A program made the position numbers and the translations under genes. From VRUE01 sp963704545 (GTDB lineage: Bacteria; Actinomycetota; Thermoleophilia; Solirubrobacterales; 70-9): a DNA stretch of 64,000 nt. The notes below the pieces were generated by a model, which worked only from the letters and a program-made list of their open reading frames with translations, was not told where the DNA came from and did no database searches. This document shows, one piece after another, positions 25,604 through 33,247 of the stretch. How positions within the stretch are numbered: position 1 is the first letter of the stretch; each line of letters starts with the position of its first letter. The DNA is taken from contig OY969915.1 of NCBI GenBank assembly GCA_963704545.1, forward strand, positions 1,674,001-1,738,000, in the 5' to 3' direction.

Positions 25604-25717
25604 AACGCTCGTCGGCGCGGCGGGTCCTGTCACGGTTTTGGTGCCACCAGCCCTGCGGTAGCTAAAGCTTCCTCGGGCTGGTCCCCCAAAACCGCGCCAC
25701 CCCCCGCGAGGAGCGTT
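25604..25717 (+). repeat. Family A palindromic element, copy 3 (intergenic, divergent stems)
   Basis: Same skeleton as copies 1 and 2 (GCGGGTCCTGTC at the start, TGCGGTAGCTAAAGCTTCC in the middle, GCGCCACCCCC at the end), but the stems differ: CGGTTTTGG/CCAAAACCG and ACCAGCCC/GGGCTGGT. Longer outer arms AACGCTC..TCG / CGAGGAGCGTT are specific to this locus. Changes occur on both sides of each stem, so base-pairing is conserved. It begins 4 nt after the rnj stop. Confidence 0.9.
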
Positions 25718-25749
25718 TGTCTCTGGCGAGCTTGCCCGAAAGCGCCTCT

Positions 25750-25841
25750 CCCGCGGGTGGCGCCGTAGGGGGAACCGCCCCTGAGGACGCTTTAGCGACC
25801 GGAAGGGGCGGTGGGTCCCCTGCGGCGACAGGACCCGCGGG
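25750..25841 (-). repeat. Family A palindromic element, copy 4 (inverted)
   Basis: 92 bp, outer arms CCCGCGGGT / ACCCGCGGG as in the nusA copy, in the opposite orientation. On the minus strand the central hairpin reads CGC-TAAA-GCG in place of AGC-TAAA-GCT, a compensated change. With copy 3 it occupies most of the 372-bp gap between rnj and the kinase gene. Confidence 0.9.
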
Positions 25842-25884
25842 CCGAGCCGCCTCGGGTTTGCTTAGGGAGAAAGTGAGATTTGGT

Positions 25885-25922
25885 GGCCCGCCGAAGACTG
25901 TTGGGGAGAGCTCCGGCGGGCC
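25885..25922. terminator. Bidirectional hairpin between convergent rnj and kinase genes
   Basis: GGCCCGCCG (25885-25893) pairs with CGGCGGGCC (25914-25922) across a 20-nt loop. There is no U-run. The place between convergent genes fits a terminator of the U-less type. The rest of 25842-25971 shows no coding signal. Confidence 0.55.
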
Positions 25923-25971
25923 TGTGTGTCTCGTCCGGAACCGAATCTAGGTCGGTGGGGTAAAGCGGGGC

Positions 25972-27402
25972 TTAAGCCGGGGTAACTGTTTGCTCAGACC
26001 TGGCGAGCGGGAGGCGGACGCGGAAGAGGGCGCCTCCCGCCTCCGACTCCGTGACCTCGACCGTGCCGTCGTGCGAGGCGGCCACGGCGGCGACGATCGC
26101 CAGGCCGAGCCCGCTTCCCGCGCCGACGGCGGTGTCGGCTGGGCCCTCACCGCGGACGAAGCGGTCGAAGATCTGCCCGCGCAGCTCGGCTGGGACGCCG
26201 GGACCGTCGTCGGAGACCTCGACCACGGCGTCGCCTCCGGTGGCTCGCAGGCGCAGCTCGATCCGGCTTCCCGCCGGCGTGTGCCGGGCGGCGTTGTCGA
26301 GCAGGTTGAGAACCATCCGGTGCAGCTCGTCCGGGTTGCCCTCGATCGCCAGCGGGACGCCGTTGTCGACGGCCAGCTCGTGATCCGTCAGCGTCGGGGC
26401 GACCTCGACAGCCGCGTTGCCGGCGACCTCGGCCAGGTCGCAGGGCCGGTGCTGGCCGACCCGCCCGGCATCGGCACGGGCAAGCAGCAGGAGGTCGGAG
26501 ACGAGTCGGCTCATCCGCCGCGAGGAGCGCAGCGCCGAGTCGACCATCGCCCGCTCTTCGCCGTCGCGTGGCTCACGCAGCGAGGCCTCGAGCAGTTCGA
26601 GGTTGGCCAGGACGCTGGTCAGGGGCGTGCGCAGCTCGTGCGAGGCGTCGGCGACGAACTCGCGCTGTTTCTTCATCACCGCCTCGCGCTCGCTGCGGGC
26701 CGCGTCGAGGGAGCGCAGCATCTGCTCCAGGGTCCGGGCCAGCTCGCCCACCTCGTCGTCGACCTGGGGGTCCGGCATGTGGGGGGAGGGATCGCCGGTT
26801 ACGGCGACCTCGCGCGCGGTCGCCGTCAGGGCCGAGATCGGCCGCATCGCGCGCGCGGCGATGGTCAGCCCGGCAAGGCTTGCCAGGAAGGTGCCGCCGA
26901 AGATTCCGGCGGCGATGAAGAGCCAGAGCCGGTCGACGGTCGAGTCGACGTGGGCGATGCTGCGGCCGTACTGCACGTAACCGGTTACCAGGCCGGTACC
27001 GGCGGTGATCTGGGCGGTGGCGACGCGCATCTGCCCGCGGTCGGTGAGACCGGGGGTGAACGGCGGCCCCATGTCGACGGCGCCGTCGCTCTCTTCCACC
27101 AGGTTGCCGTTGAGGTCGAAGACCCTGGCGCTGGCATTGTCCGGACGGACGAAATCGTCGAGGCTGGGACCCCGCTTGAAGGAGACCCTGCCGAGCGGGG
27201 TGTAGACGATGCGGAATTCCCTGGCCAGCGCCTGCGCCGCGTCACTGACCTCGCGGTTGAAGTCGTCGCGGACGCGGTTCGTCGTCATCTGGCCGATCAC
27301 CGCGCCGAAGACGAGCAGGATCACCAGCGTCAGCCCGGCGGAAACGCCGGCGAGGCGCCACCGGACCGGCCAGGTGCCGGGCTTGCGCACGAGCTTCCTC
27401 AT
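25972..27402 (-). CDS. Sensor histidine kinase (MprB/BaeS type)
   Basis: 476 aa, inner-membrane sensor. TM1 is at ~18-40 and TM2 at ~158-183, with a ~115-residue extracytoplasmic domain between them. HAMP follows, then HisKA with FVADASHELRTPLTSV (phospho-acceptor His255), and HATPase_c with N box LNLLDNAARHTP, DDGPGVP and GSGLGLAIVAAV. The response regulator gene lies upstream on the same strand, so the pair forms one operon. The start codon follows a 165-bp palindrome with only 2 nt between and has no Shine-Dalgarno sequence. The signal sensed is unknown. Confidence 0.93.
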   Translation of the reverse strand: MRKLVRKPGTWPVRWRLAGVSAGLTLVILLVFGAVIGQMTTNRVRDDFNREVSDAAQALAREFRIVYTPLGRVSFKRGPSLDDFVRPDNASARVFDLNGNLVEESDGAVDMGPPFTPGLTDRGQMRVATAQITAGTGLVTGYVQYGRSIAHVDSTVDRLWLFIAAGIFGGTFLASLAGLTIAARAMRPISALTATAREVAVTGDPSPHMPDPQVDDEVGELARTLEQMLRSLDAARSEREAVMKKQREFVADASHELRTPLTSVLANLELLEASLREPRDGEERAMVDSALRSSRRMSRLVSDLLLLARADAGRVGQHRPCDLAEVAGNAAVEVAPTLTDHELAVDNGVPLAIEGNPDELHRMVLNLLDNAARHTPAGSRIELRLRATGGDAVVEVSDDGPGVPAELRGQIFDRFVRGEGPADTAVGAGSGLGLAIVAAVAASHDGTVEVTESEAGGALFRVRLPLARSEQTVTPA

Positions 27403-27404
27403 CT

Positions 27405-27569
27405 AGATGGTTGATCCCACGGCCGCGTGTGACTGGGGGTGTGTCTGGCCAAGCAGATCGAGGACGCAGGGCGCAGCCTTTGGTGGTGCCAAAGGCAAGC
27501 CCGAGGACGTGGAGATGCGCAGTGCCAGGCACATCATCCAGGTGTGCGGGGTCGTGGGATCAACCATCT
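27405..27569 (-). repeat. Family B composite palindrome, copy 2, between regulator and kinase
   Basis: 165 bp; outer arms AGATGGTTGATCCCACG / CGTGGGATCAACCATCT, perfect over 17 bp. On the minus strand the core is GTCCTCGG, a 31-nt hairpin (CCTTTGGCACCACCAAAGG), then CTGCGTCCT. Another stem pairs CTGG..TGTGTCTGGC with GCCAGGCACA..CCAG. The element spans from the regulator stop codon to 2 nt before the kinase start codon. Confidence 0.92.
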
Positions 27570-28263
27570 ATCCCTTCAGCACGTAGCCGGCTCCCCGCTT
27601 GGTGTGCAGGAGTCGCGGCTCGCCGCCTGACTCGAGCTTGCGCCTGAGGTTGGAGACGAAGACGTCGATCGTGTTCGTGGCGGCGGTCGGGTCGTAGCCC
27701 CAGACGTCGTCGAGCAGGCGCTCGCGCGAGACCACGAGTCGCTCGTTTCGCATCAGGTACTCGAGCAGCTCGAACTCCCGGTTGGTCAGCTCCAGCTCGC
27801 GCTCGCCGCGCCTGACCTCGCGCGTGTCGGGATTGAGCGTGAGGTCTTCGACGGCGATCGAGGCCGATCCGCGCGGGGGCCGTCGCCGCAGCAGCGCCCT
27901 GATGCGGGCCAGCAGCTCCTGGCGCTCGAAGGGCTTGACGAGGTAGTCGTCGGCGCCGCTGTCGAGGCCGTCCACGCGGTCCTCGGTCTCCGCTCGGGCG
28001 GTCAGCATCAGGATCGGCACATCTCCGTCAGCCCGCAGGCGGCGGCAGACCTCGATCCCGTCGAGGCGGGGGAGCCCGAGGTCGAGGACGACCAGGTCGG
28101 GGGCGAACCCGGAGGCGACGTCGAGCGCGTCGACGCCGTCGGCGGAGGTCCTGACCTCGTAGCCCTCCTGGCGCAGCGAGCGGCGCAGAACGTCGGCGAT
28201 GTCGGTGTCGTCCTCGACTACCAGGACACGGGCGGTGGCGGTCTCGGTGTCGTTGGCAAGCAT
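27568..28263 (-). CDS. OmpR/PhoB-family response regulator
   Basis: 231 aa. The receiver domain has VLVVEDDTDIADVL, phospho-acceptor Asp61 in LVVLDLGLPRLDG, the Thr of LMLTARAE, and the Lys of YLVKPFE. The C-terminal winged helix shows LTNREFELLEYLMRNERLVVSRE, VWGYDPTAATNTIDVFVSNLR and RGAGYVLKG. It resembles MprA/TrcR-type regulators and is the partner of the kinase downstream. It is divergent from ftsK; the ~100 bp between them would hold both promoters, but no clear site was identified. Confidence 0.94.
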   Translation of the reverse strand: MLANDTETATARVLVVEDDTDIADVLRRSLRQEGYEVRTSADGVDALDVASGFAPDLVVLDLGLPRLDGIEVCRRLRADGDVPILMLTARAETEDRVDGLDSGADDYLVKPFERQELLARIRALLRRRPPRGSASIAVEDLTLNPDTREVRRGERELELTNREFELLEYLMRNERLVVSRERLLDDVWGYDPTAATNTIDVFVSNLRRKLESGGEPRLLHTKRGAGYVLKG

Positions 28264-28362
28264 CGCTCACCGATGTTAGCCCGGTATTGGTCGGGTTCTG
28301 CGGGGATTTACCTCGAATTTAGCCCGGCAGGGGAGGGGCGGTCCACGTCGAAGCGGGCATTC

Positions 28363-30504
28363 ATGTTCGTGCGCAAGAAGAAGACCGCTGCCCGCCGGAA
28401 ACCGAGAGCCAAAGCGAAAGCTTCGAAGCCGGGATTGCATTTGCCGCGGGCTCTGGAGCAGCGGCACCTGGACTTGATCGGGCTGGTGCTGATCGCCGCC
28501 GGTGTTTATCTGAGCTTCGTGCTCTTTTTGGGCTGGGATGGCGGGAAGGTCGGGTACGGGGTCGAGACCGGGCTGAGCTATCTGGTGGGGAACGTGGGAG
28601 CTCGGATTGCGACGGTCTTGATGCTGGTCGTTGGTGGGCTGCTCGTTACCGGGACTTCGATCTCGACGCTGTTTCGGGGGATCGGCAGGGCGCTGCGGGC
28701 CGTGTTCCTGGGAAGTCGCGGGGTGGCCGACACCGTTGCCAGGACCCGGGATGCCCGGCGTGAGGCCAGGGCCGATGCGTTCGAGACGCGGGTGGGGCCG
28801 ACGGACGTGATGAGCGCCTACCCGGACGAGGAGGAGATGGAGCCGACGGTCGCGCTCGTAGAGGAGGCCGAGGCAGCCGTCGAGGAGCCCGTAACCCAGG
28901 ACTTCGACCAGGAGCTGGCCGAGATCGAGGCCGAGGAAGAGGCCGCGGTCGGAGACGAGGCTTCCGTGCCGGAGCCGGAGCAGGTCTCGCTGACGCCACA
29001 GGGCAACAAGCGCGGGGTGACGATCTCGGAGGGGATCGACTATCGCCCGCCGCCGGCCAAGGCACTTGAGCGGGGGAAAAGCGACAAGGGCGTGGACCCG
29101 CGCGACCACGAGCTGGTCGGCCGCAAGCTGGTCGAGACCCTCGGACACTTCGGCGTCGAGGCGAAGATCGTCGGCATCGTCAGCGGTCCGCACGTCTCGC
29201 GCTACGAACTTCGTCTCGCCCCCGGCACCAAGGTGAAGAAGGTGACCGAGCTCTCCAACGACCTCGCCTACGCGCTCGCCTCGACCGACATCCGCATCCT
29301 GGCGCCGATTCCCGGCAAGCAGGCGGTCGGGGTCGAGGTGCCGAACACGCGCCGCCGCATCGTCCGCCTTGGCGACATCTACGCCGGCCGCCCGGAGAAG
29401 ACCTCGCCGCTCGTGGCCTGGTTGGGCAAGGGGATCGACGGCAACGCGGTCTGGACCGACCTGGCGAAGATGCCGCACGTGCTCGTCGCCGGCACGACCG
29501 GCTCGGGCAAGTCCGGTTGCGTCAACGCGATCCTCTCCTCGATCCTGATGCAGGCCTCGCCCAACGACGTGCGGTTGGTCCTGGTCGACCCCAAGCAGGT
29601 CGAGCTCAACCACTACGAGAACGTTCCCCACCTTCTCACGCCTGTGGTCACCTCTCCGCGTCTGGCCGCCAACGTCCTCGCCAACCTGATCGGCGAGATG
29701 GAGAGTCGCTACGGGATCATGGGTCAGGCCCGCTGCCGCAACCTCGCCGAGCTCAACCGCGCCCGCGCCAAGGCGGGCGAACCGCCGCTGCCCCACATCC
29801 TCTGCGTGATCGACGAGCTCGCGGACCTGATGATGGTCTCGCCGGCCGAGGTCGAGGACTCAATCATCAGGCTCGCGCAGAAGTCTCGTGCCACCGGCAT
29901 CCACCTCGTCCTCGCCACCCAGCGTCCGTCCACCGACATCATCACCGGCACGATCAAGGTCAACATCCCTGCCCGCATCGCCTTCGCCGTCTCCTCGCAG
30001 ACCGATTCGCGGGTGATCCTCGACCAGGGCGGGGCGGAGGCCCTCCTCGGCCAGGGGGACATGCTCTTCCGCGGGGCGGGGACTTCCAAGCTGCAGCGGA
30101 TCCAGGGCGCCTTCGTCACCGAGGAGGAGACCGCCCGGATCACCGAGCACTGGGCCAAGCAGGGCGAACCCGAATTCGAGGAGGAGCTGCTCGAGGTGCA
30201 CGAGGAGAAGGGGGTCGAAGCCGAGGGCGACTACGACCCCGACAGCGACGACCTGCTCGACGAGGCGATCCGCGTCGTGGTCGAGACCGAGACCGCCTCG
30301 GTCTCGATGATCCAGCGCCGCCTGCGCGTCGGGTACACCCGCGCGGGCCGCCTGATCGACATGCTCGAGCGCCGCGGCGTCATCTCCGGTTACGAAGGCT
30401 CCAAGCCGCGCCAGGTCCTGGTCACCCAGGCTGACCTGGCGCGCCTCACCGGCGCTTCGGCCGAGTCGTCCGAGCCCGAGCCATCGGGCGCCCTGCTCGA
30501 GTAG
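28363..30504 (+). CDS. ftsK: DNA translocase FtsK
   Basis: 713 aa from ATG 28363 (MFVRKKKTAARRKPRAKAKA, a basic cytoplasmic start); a longer frame upstream adds unlikely sequence. FtsK pumps chromosome DNA during division. Only two convincing TM segments are seen (LDLIGLVLIAAGVYLSFVLF and GARIATVLMLVVGGLL), fewer than the four of E. coli FtsK. An acidic linker follows, then the motor: HVSRYELRLAPGTKVKK, Walker A AGTTGSGKSGCVN near residue 377, ILCVIDELADLMM, and TQRPSTDIITG. The C-terminal gamma winged helix (SVSMIQRRLRVGYTRAGRLI) would read the KOPS sequence. Confidence 0.94.
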   Translation: MFVRKKKTAARRKPRAKAKASKPGLHLPRALEQRHLDLIGLVLIAAGVYLSFVLFLGWDGGKVGYGVETGLSYLVGNVGARIATVLMLVVGGLLVTGTSISTLFRGIGRALRAVFLGSRGVADTVARTRDARREARADAFETRVGPTDVMSAYPDEEEMEPTVALVEEAEAAVEEPVTQDFDQELAEIEAEEEAAVGDEASVPEPEQVSLTPQGNKRGVTISEGIDYRPPPAKALERGKSDKGVDPRDHELVGRKLVETLGHFGVEAKIVGIVSGPHVSRYELRLAPGTKVKKVTELSNDLAYALASTDIRILAPIPGKQAVGVEVPNTRRRIVRLGDIYAGRPEKTSPLVAWLGKGIDGNAVWTDLAKMPHVLVAGTTGSGKSGCVNAILSSILMQASPNDVRLVLVDPKQVELNHYENVPHLLTPVVTSPRLAANVLANLIGEMESRYGIMGQARCRNLAELNRARAKAGEPPLPHILCVIDELADLMMVSPAEVEDSIIRLAQKSRATGIHLVLATQRPSTDIITGTIKVNIPARIAFAVSSQTDSRVILDQGGAEALLGQGDMLFRGAGTSKLQRIQGAFVTEEETARITEHWAKQGEPEFEEELLEVHEEKGVEAEGDYDPDSDDLLDEAIRVVVETETASVSMIQRRLRVGYTRAGRLIDMLERRGVISGYEGSKPRQVLVTQADLARLTGASAESSEPEPSGALLE

Positions 30505-30525
30505 GCGCGGTAGGACAATGGGAGG

Positions 30526-31287
30526 ATGGAACGCCGCATAGGCGCAATCCTCCGCGAGGCGCGCACGCGCCGTGAGATCGAGCTCTCCGAGGTCGAGGCG
30601 GTGACCAGGATCCGTCTCGGGTACCTGCGGGCAATCGAGAGCGAAGACTGGGAGGTGCTCCCCGGCGGCGTCTACACCCGCGGCTTCATCCGCACCTACG
30701 CCGCGTTTCTGAGCTTGGACGGAGACCGGCTCGCGGCTGAGTACCGCGAGAGCGTCGAAGGCGGGTCGGGCGCCGGGTACGACGTGGCGCCGAGCGCTGC
30801 CCGGCCCTCTCCGGGCCGGCGGTACGGGGCGGCTTCCCGACCCGGCTGGATCGCGGTGGCGGGCGTGATCCTCCTTGGTGCGATCGCGATCGTCGCCCTG
30901 CCCGACGGCCAGGACGGTGGCGAAGGCTCTCGGGCGCCGGTCGAGAATCGCCCCGCCGCGACGGCCGGGGGAAGCAATCCGGCGCCGGCGCTGCCGGGCA
31001 GGAGGCCGGTCACGGTCAGCCTCGTCGCCGGCGCCGAAGTCTGGATCTGTCTCCTCGACGACGGGGGGCGATCCCTGGTCGAGGGCCAGATCCTCGAAGC
31101 GGGAGCCGAGGCGGGTCCCTTCCGGTCCGGTAGCTTCACCGTCTCCTTCGGCAACGGAGAAGTATCAATGCTCGTCGACGGTAAGGAGGCAGAGATCCCA
31201 GCGACGTCCAGCCCGATCGGGTACTCGATCGACGCCGCGGGGCAGCTGAACCGACTCACCGAAGCGGAGCGGCCGACCTGCACATGA
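30526..31287 (+). CDS. RodZ-like helix-turn-helix membrane protein
   Basis: 253 aa. The N-terminal Xre-type HTH (IGAILREARTRREIELSEVE ... RLGYLRAIESEDWEVLPGG, then VYTRGFIRTYAAFL) is the RodZ signature. One TM helix lies at ~107-126 (WIAVAGVILLGAIAIVAL), followed by a Pro/Gly linker and a C-terminal DUF4115-like beta domain. RodZ links MreB to the cell envelope in rods; no mreB is in the window, so the exact role is inferred. The gene sits between ftsK and cinA, the place of such proteins in many Actinobacteria. The stop overlaps cinA by 4 bp. Confidence 0.85.
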   Translation: MERRIGAILREARTRREIELSEVEAVTRIRLGYLRAIESEDWEVLPGGVYTRGFIRTYAAFLSLDGDRLAAEYRESVEGGSGAGYDVAPSAARPSPGRRYGAASRPGWIAVAGVILLGAIAIVALPDGQDGGEGSRAPVENRPAATAGGSNPAPALPGRRPVTVSLVAGAEVWICLLDDGGRSLVEGQILEAGAEAGPFRSGSFTVSFGNGEVSMLVDGKEAEIPATSSPIGYSIDAAGQLNRLTEAERPTCT

Positions 31288-32564
31288 CCGAGGTCCGCGC
31301 GGGAATAGTGGTGACGGGAACCGAGGTCCTCACGGGGCGGATCGCCGACCGCAACGGCCCGTGGGTCTCCGAGCGCCTGGCCGAGCTCGGGATGGAGGTG
31401 GCCCACATCCTCGTCGTCGGCGACCGCCCGGACGACCTCGAGGCCGCCCTGCGGTTCATGGCCGGCGAGGGCATGGACCTGATCGTCACCTCGGGCGGGC
31501 TCGGCCCGACTGCCGACGACCTGACGGCGGAGGTGGTGGCGAGCTTCGCCGGGCGTGAGCTCGTCCTCGACGAGGAGGTCGAGGAGAAGATCGCCGCGAT
31601 CCTGCGTGGCTTCGCCCGCCGCTTCAACTTCGACCCCGAGGCGGTGCGGGAGGCCAACCGCAAGCAGGCGATGATCCCCACCGGATCGATCGCGCTCGAT
31701 CCGGTGGGCACGGCGCCCGGCCTCGTCGTCCCGGCGGACGGGCGCGTCGTCGTCGTCCTGCCCGGCCCGCCACGCGAGCTGCAGCCGATGTGGCCCGCGG
31801 CCCTGTCAGCGGAGCCGGTTCGGGAGCTGCTCGAGCGTGCCACGCCGTTGCACGGATACACGCTGCGCATGTTCGGAGTGCCGGAGTCCGAGATCGCCAA
31901 GAGCCTGCGCGAGATGGAGGGTGCCGGGATCGCCCTTCCTGAGGTCGAGATCACGACCTGCCTGCGTCGCGGCGAGATCGAGATCGACGTCCGCTATCGC
32001 GACGAGGCCTCCGGCACCGCAGAGGCCGTGCGCACGGGCCTCGCCGAGCGCCACGAGCGCCACCTCTTCAGCCTCGATGGCGAGACGATCGACACCCAGG
32101 TCGCGGGCCTGCTGGAGGGGCGCCGGATCGGCCTCGCGGAGTCGTGCAGCGGGGGACTGCTGGCGGCACGGATCACCGACCTGCCGGGCGCCTCGGGCTA
32201 CATGGCCGGGGGCATCGTCTCCTACTCGAACGAGGCGAAGGCCGAGCTGCTGGGAGTGGATCCCGCGCTGATCGAGGCGAAGGGCGCCGTCTCGCCGGAG
32301 GTGGCGGAGGCGATGGCCCTGGGCGCGCTGGAGCGCTTCGGCGCAGACGTGGCGGTCTCGATCACCGGCATCGCCGGCCCGGACGGCGGCAGCGAGCGCA
32401 AGCCGGTCGGCTACGTCTGCTTCAACGCCCGTCTCGCCGACGGCACCGCGATCGCCCGCGACCCCGTCATTCCCGGCGGGCGCGCCGACATCCGCGAGCG
32501 CTCGGCGCTGGTGGGGATGCACCTGCTGCGCATCCTGCTCAGCGGCGACGAAGCGCCTTTGTAG
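31284..32564 (+). CDS. cinA: CinA family protein (nicotinamide-nucleotide amidase/ADP-ribose pyrophosphatase type)
   Basis: 426 aa, both usual domains. The N-terminal MoCF/COG1058 domain shows VVTGTEVLTGRIADRNGPW, TSGGLGPTADDLT and LPGPPRELQPMW. The C-terminal PncC domain shows LAESCSGGLLAARITD, GGIVSYSNEAKAELLGV and SITGIAGPDGGS. CinA recycles NMN and is linked to competence in some bacteria. The gene cluster cinA-thpR-recA is seen here with pgsA absent. A GC-rich hairpin follows the stop. Confidence 0.95.
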   Translation: MTEVRAGIVVTGTEVLTGRIADRNGPWVSERLAELGMEVAHILVVGDRPDDLEAALRFMAGEGMDLIVTSGGLGPTADDLTAEVVASFAGRELVLDEEVEEKIAAILRGFARRFNFDPEAVREANRKQAMIPTGSIALDPVGTAPGLVVPADGRVVVVLPGPPRELQPMWPAALSAEPVRELLERATPLHGYTLRMFGVPESEIAKSLREMEGAGIALPEVEITTCLRRGEIEIDVRYRDEASGTAEAVRTGLAERHERHLFSLDGETIDTQVAGLLEGRRIGLAESCSGGLLAARITDLPGASGYMAGGIVSYSNEAKAELLGVDPALIEAKGAVSPEVAEAMALGALERFGADVAVSITGIAGPDGGSERKPVGYVCFNARLADGTAIARDPVIPGGRADIRERSALVGMHLLRILLSGDEAPL

Positions 32565-32570
32565 CGAGAA

Positions 32571-32615
32571 CCGGCACGCTTTCGGCAGGAAGAGGCGTTG
32601 TTCCGTGCGTGCCGG
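32571..32615 (+). terminator. Hairpin after cinA
   Basis: CCGGCACGC (32571-32579) pairs with GCGTGCCGG (32607-32615), continued by CGG.AGGAA / TTCCGTG inside. No U-run. It lies 6 nt after the cinA stop and before the leaderless-type start of thpR, so a terminator role is likely. Confidence 0.6.
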
Positions 32616-32620
32616 CCCCT

Positions 32621-32626
32621 TAGCGT
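32621..32626 (+). promoter_or_regulatory. -10-like TAGCGT before thpR
   Basis: TANNNT hexamer 8 nt before the thpR ATG, directly after the cinA hairpin; no Shine-Dalgarno sequence. Confidence 0.45.
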
Positions 32627-32634
32627 TGACCGGG

Positions 32635-33237
32635 ATGGCGAAGGAGAGACTGAAGAGCCCGCGGGCGAGGCTGTTCGTGGCGCTGGACCTGCCGGAGGCG
32701 CTGCGAGAGGCGATCGCCGGCTGGGGGAGGCAGGAGCTGGCCGATCCGGCGCTGCGCGCGGTTCCTTGCGAGTCCCTTCACGTCACCCTGGCGTTCCTCG
32801 GGTACCTGCCGGAGAAGGAGATCGGGCGCCTGGGAGGGATCGTCGAAGGGCTGGAGGGGCCGGCGCCCACGATCGAGCTGGGTGACCCCGTGGCCAGGCC
32901 CTCCTCCAGACAGCCGCGCCTGTTTGCCCTTCCGGCCGACTCACCCGGCGCGATGACGTTGCAGGCCGAGCTCGCGCGCCGACTCGTCGCCGCACGGCTC
33001 TACAAACCTGAGAAGCGCCCTTTTTGGCCTCACGTTACGGTCGCGAGGGTCAAGTCCGAGGGGCAGCGCGCGCGGCGGCCACGGCGAGTCGAGAAGGCGC
33101 CCGGAGGGCTGCCGCGAGATCTCTTGCACAGCACCAGTTGCGTCCGAGTGACGCTCTACCGTTCTGAAATCCAGCCGCAGGGTGCGCGATATACCCCGCT
33201 GGCGCAAGTCGAGCTGTCCGAAGACGGGCGGCAGTGA
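32635..33237 (+). CDS. thpR: RNA 2',3'-cyclic phosphodiesterase (2H family)
   Basis: 200 aa from ATG 32635; a GTG 30 nt earlier is in frame but lies before the -10-like site. Members open 2',3'-cyclic phosphate RNA ends and were first described as 2'-5' RNA ligases. RLFVALDLPEALREAI opens the fold. The two catalytic HxT motifs are HVTL (His49) and HVTV (His133), with the usual ~84-residue spacing. It lies directly upstream of recA, as in many Actinobacteria. Confidence 0.9.
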   Translation: MAKERLKSPRARLFVALDLPEALREAIAGWGRQELADPALRAVPCESLHVTLAFLGYLPEKEIGRLGGIVEGLEGPAPTIELGDPVARPSSRQPRLFALPADSPGAMTLQAELARRLVAARLYKPEKRPFWPHVTVARVKSEGQRARRPRRVEKAPGGLPRDLLHSTSCVRVTLYRSEIQPQGARYTPLAQVELSEDGRQ

Positions 33238-33247
33238 GGTGAAAGAA

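Noticed and set aside
25717..25950. Plus-strand open frame of 77 codons over family A copy 4
   Set aside because: It translates the palindrome itself and shows no other protein-like sequence.
33100..33247. SOS box upstream of recA
   Set aside because: No GAAC-N4..7-GTTC type palindrome was recognised; regulation by LexA cannot be claimed from this sequence.
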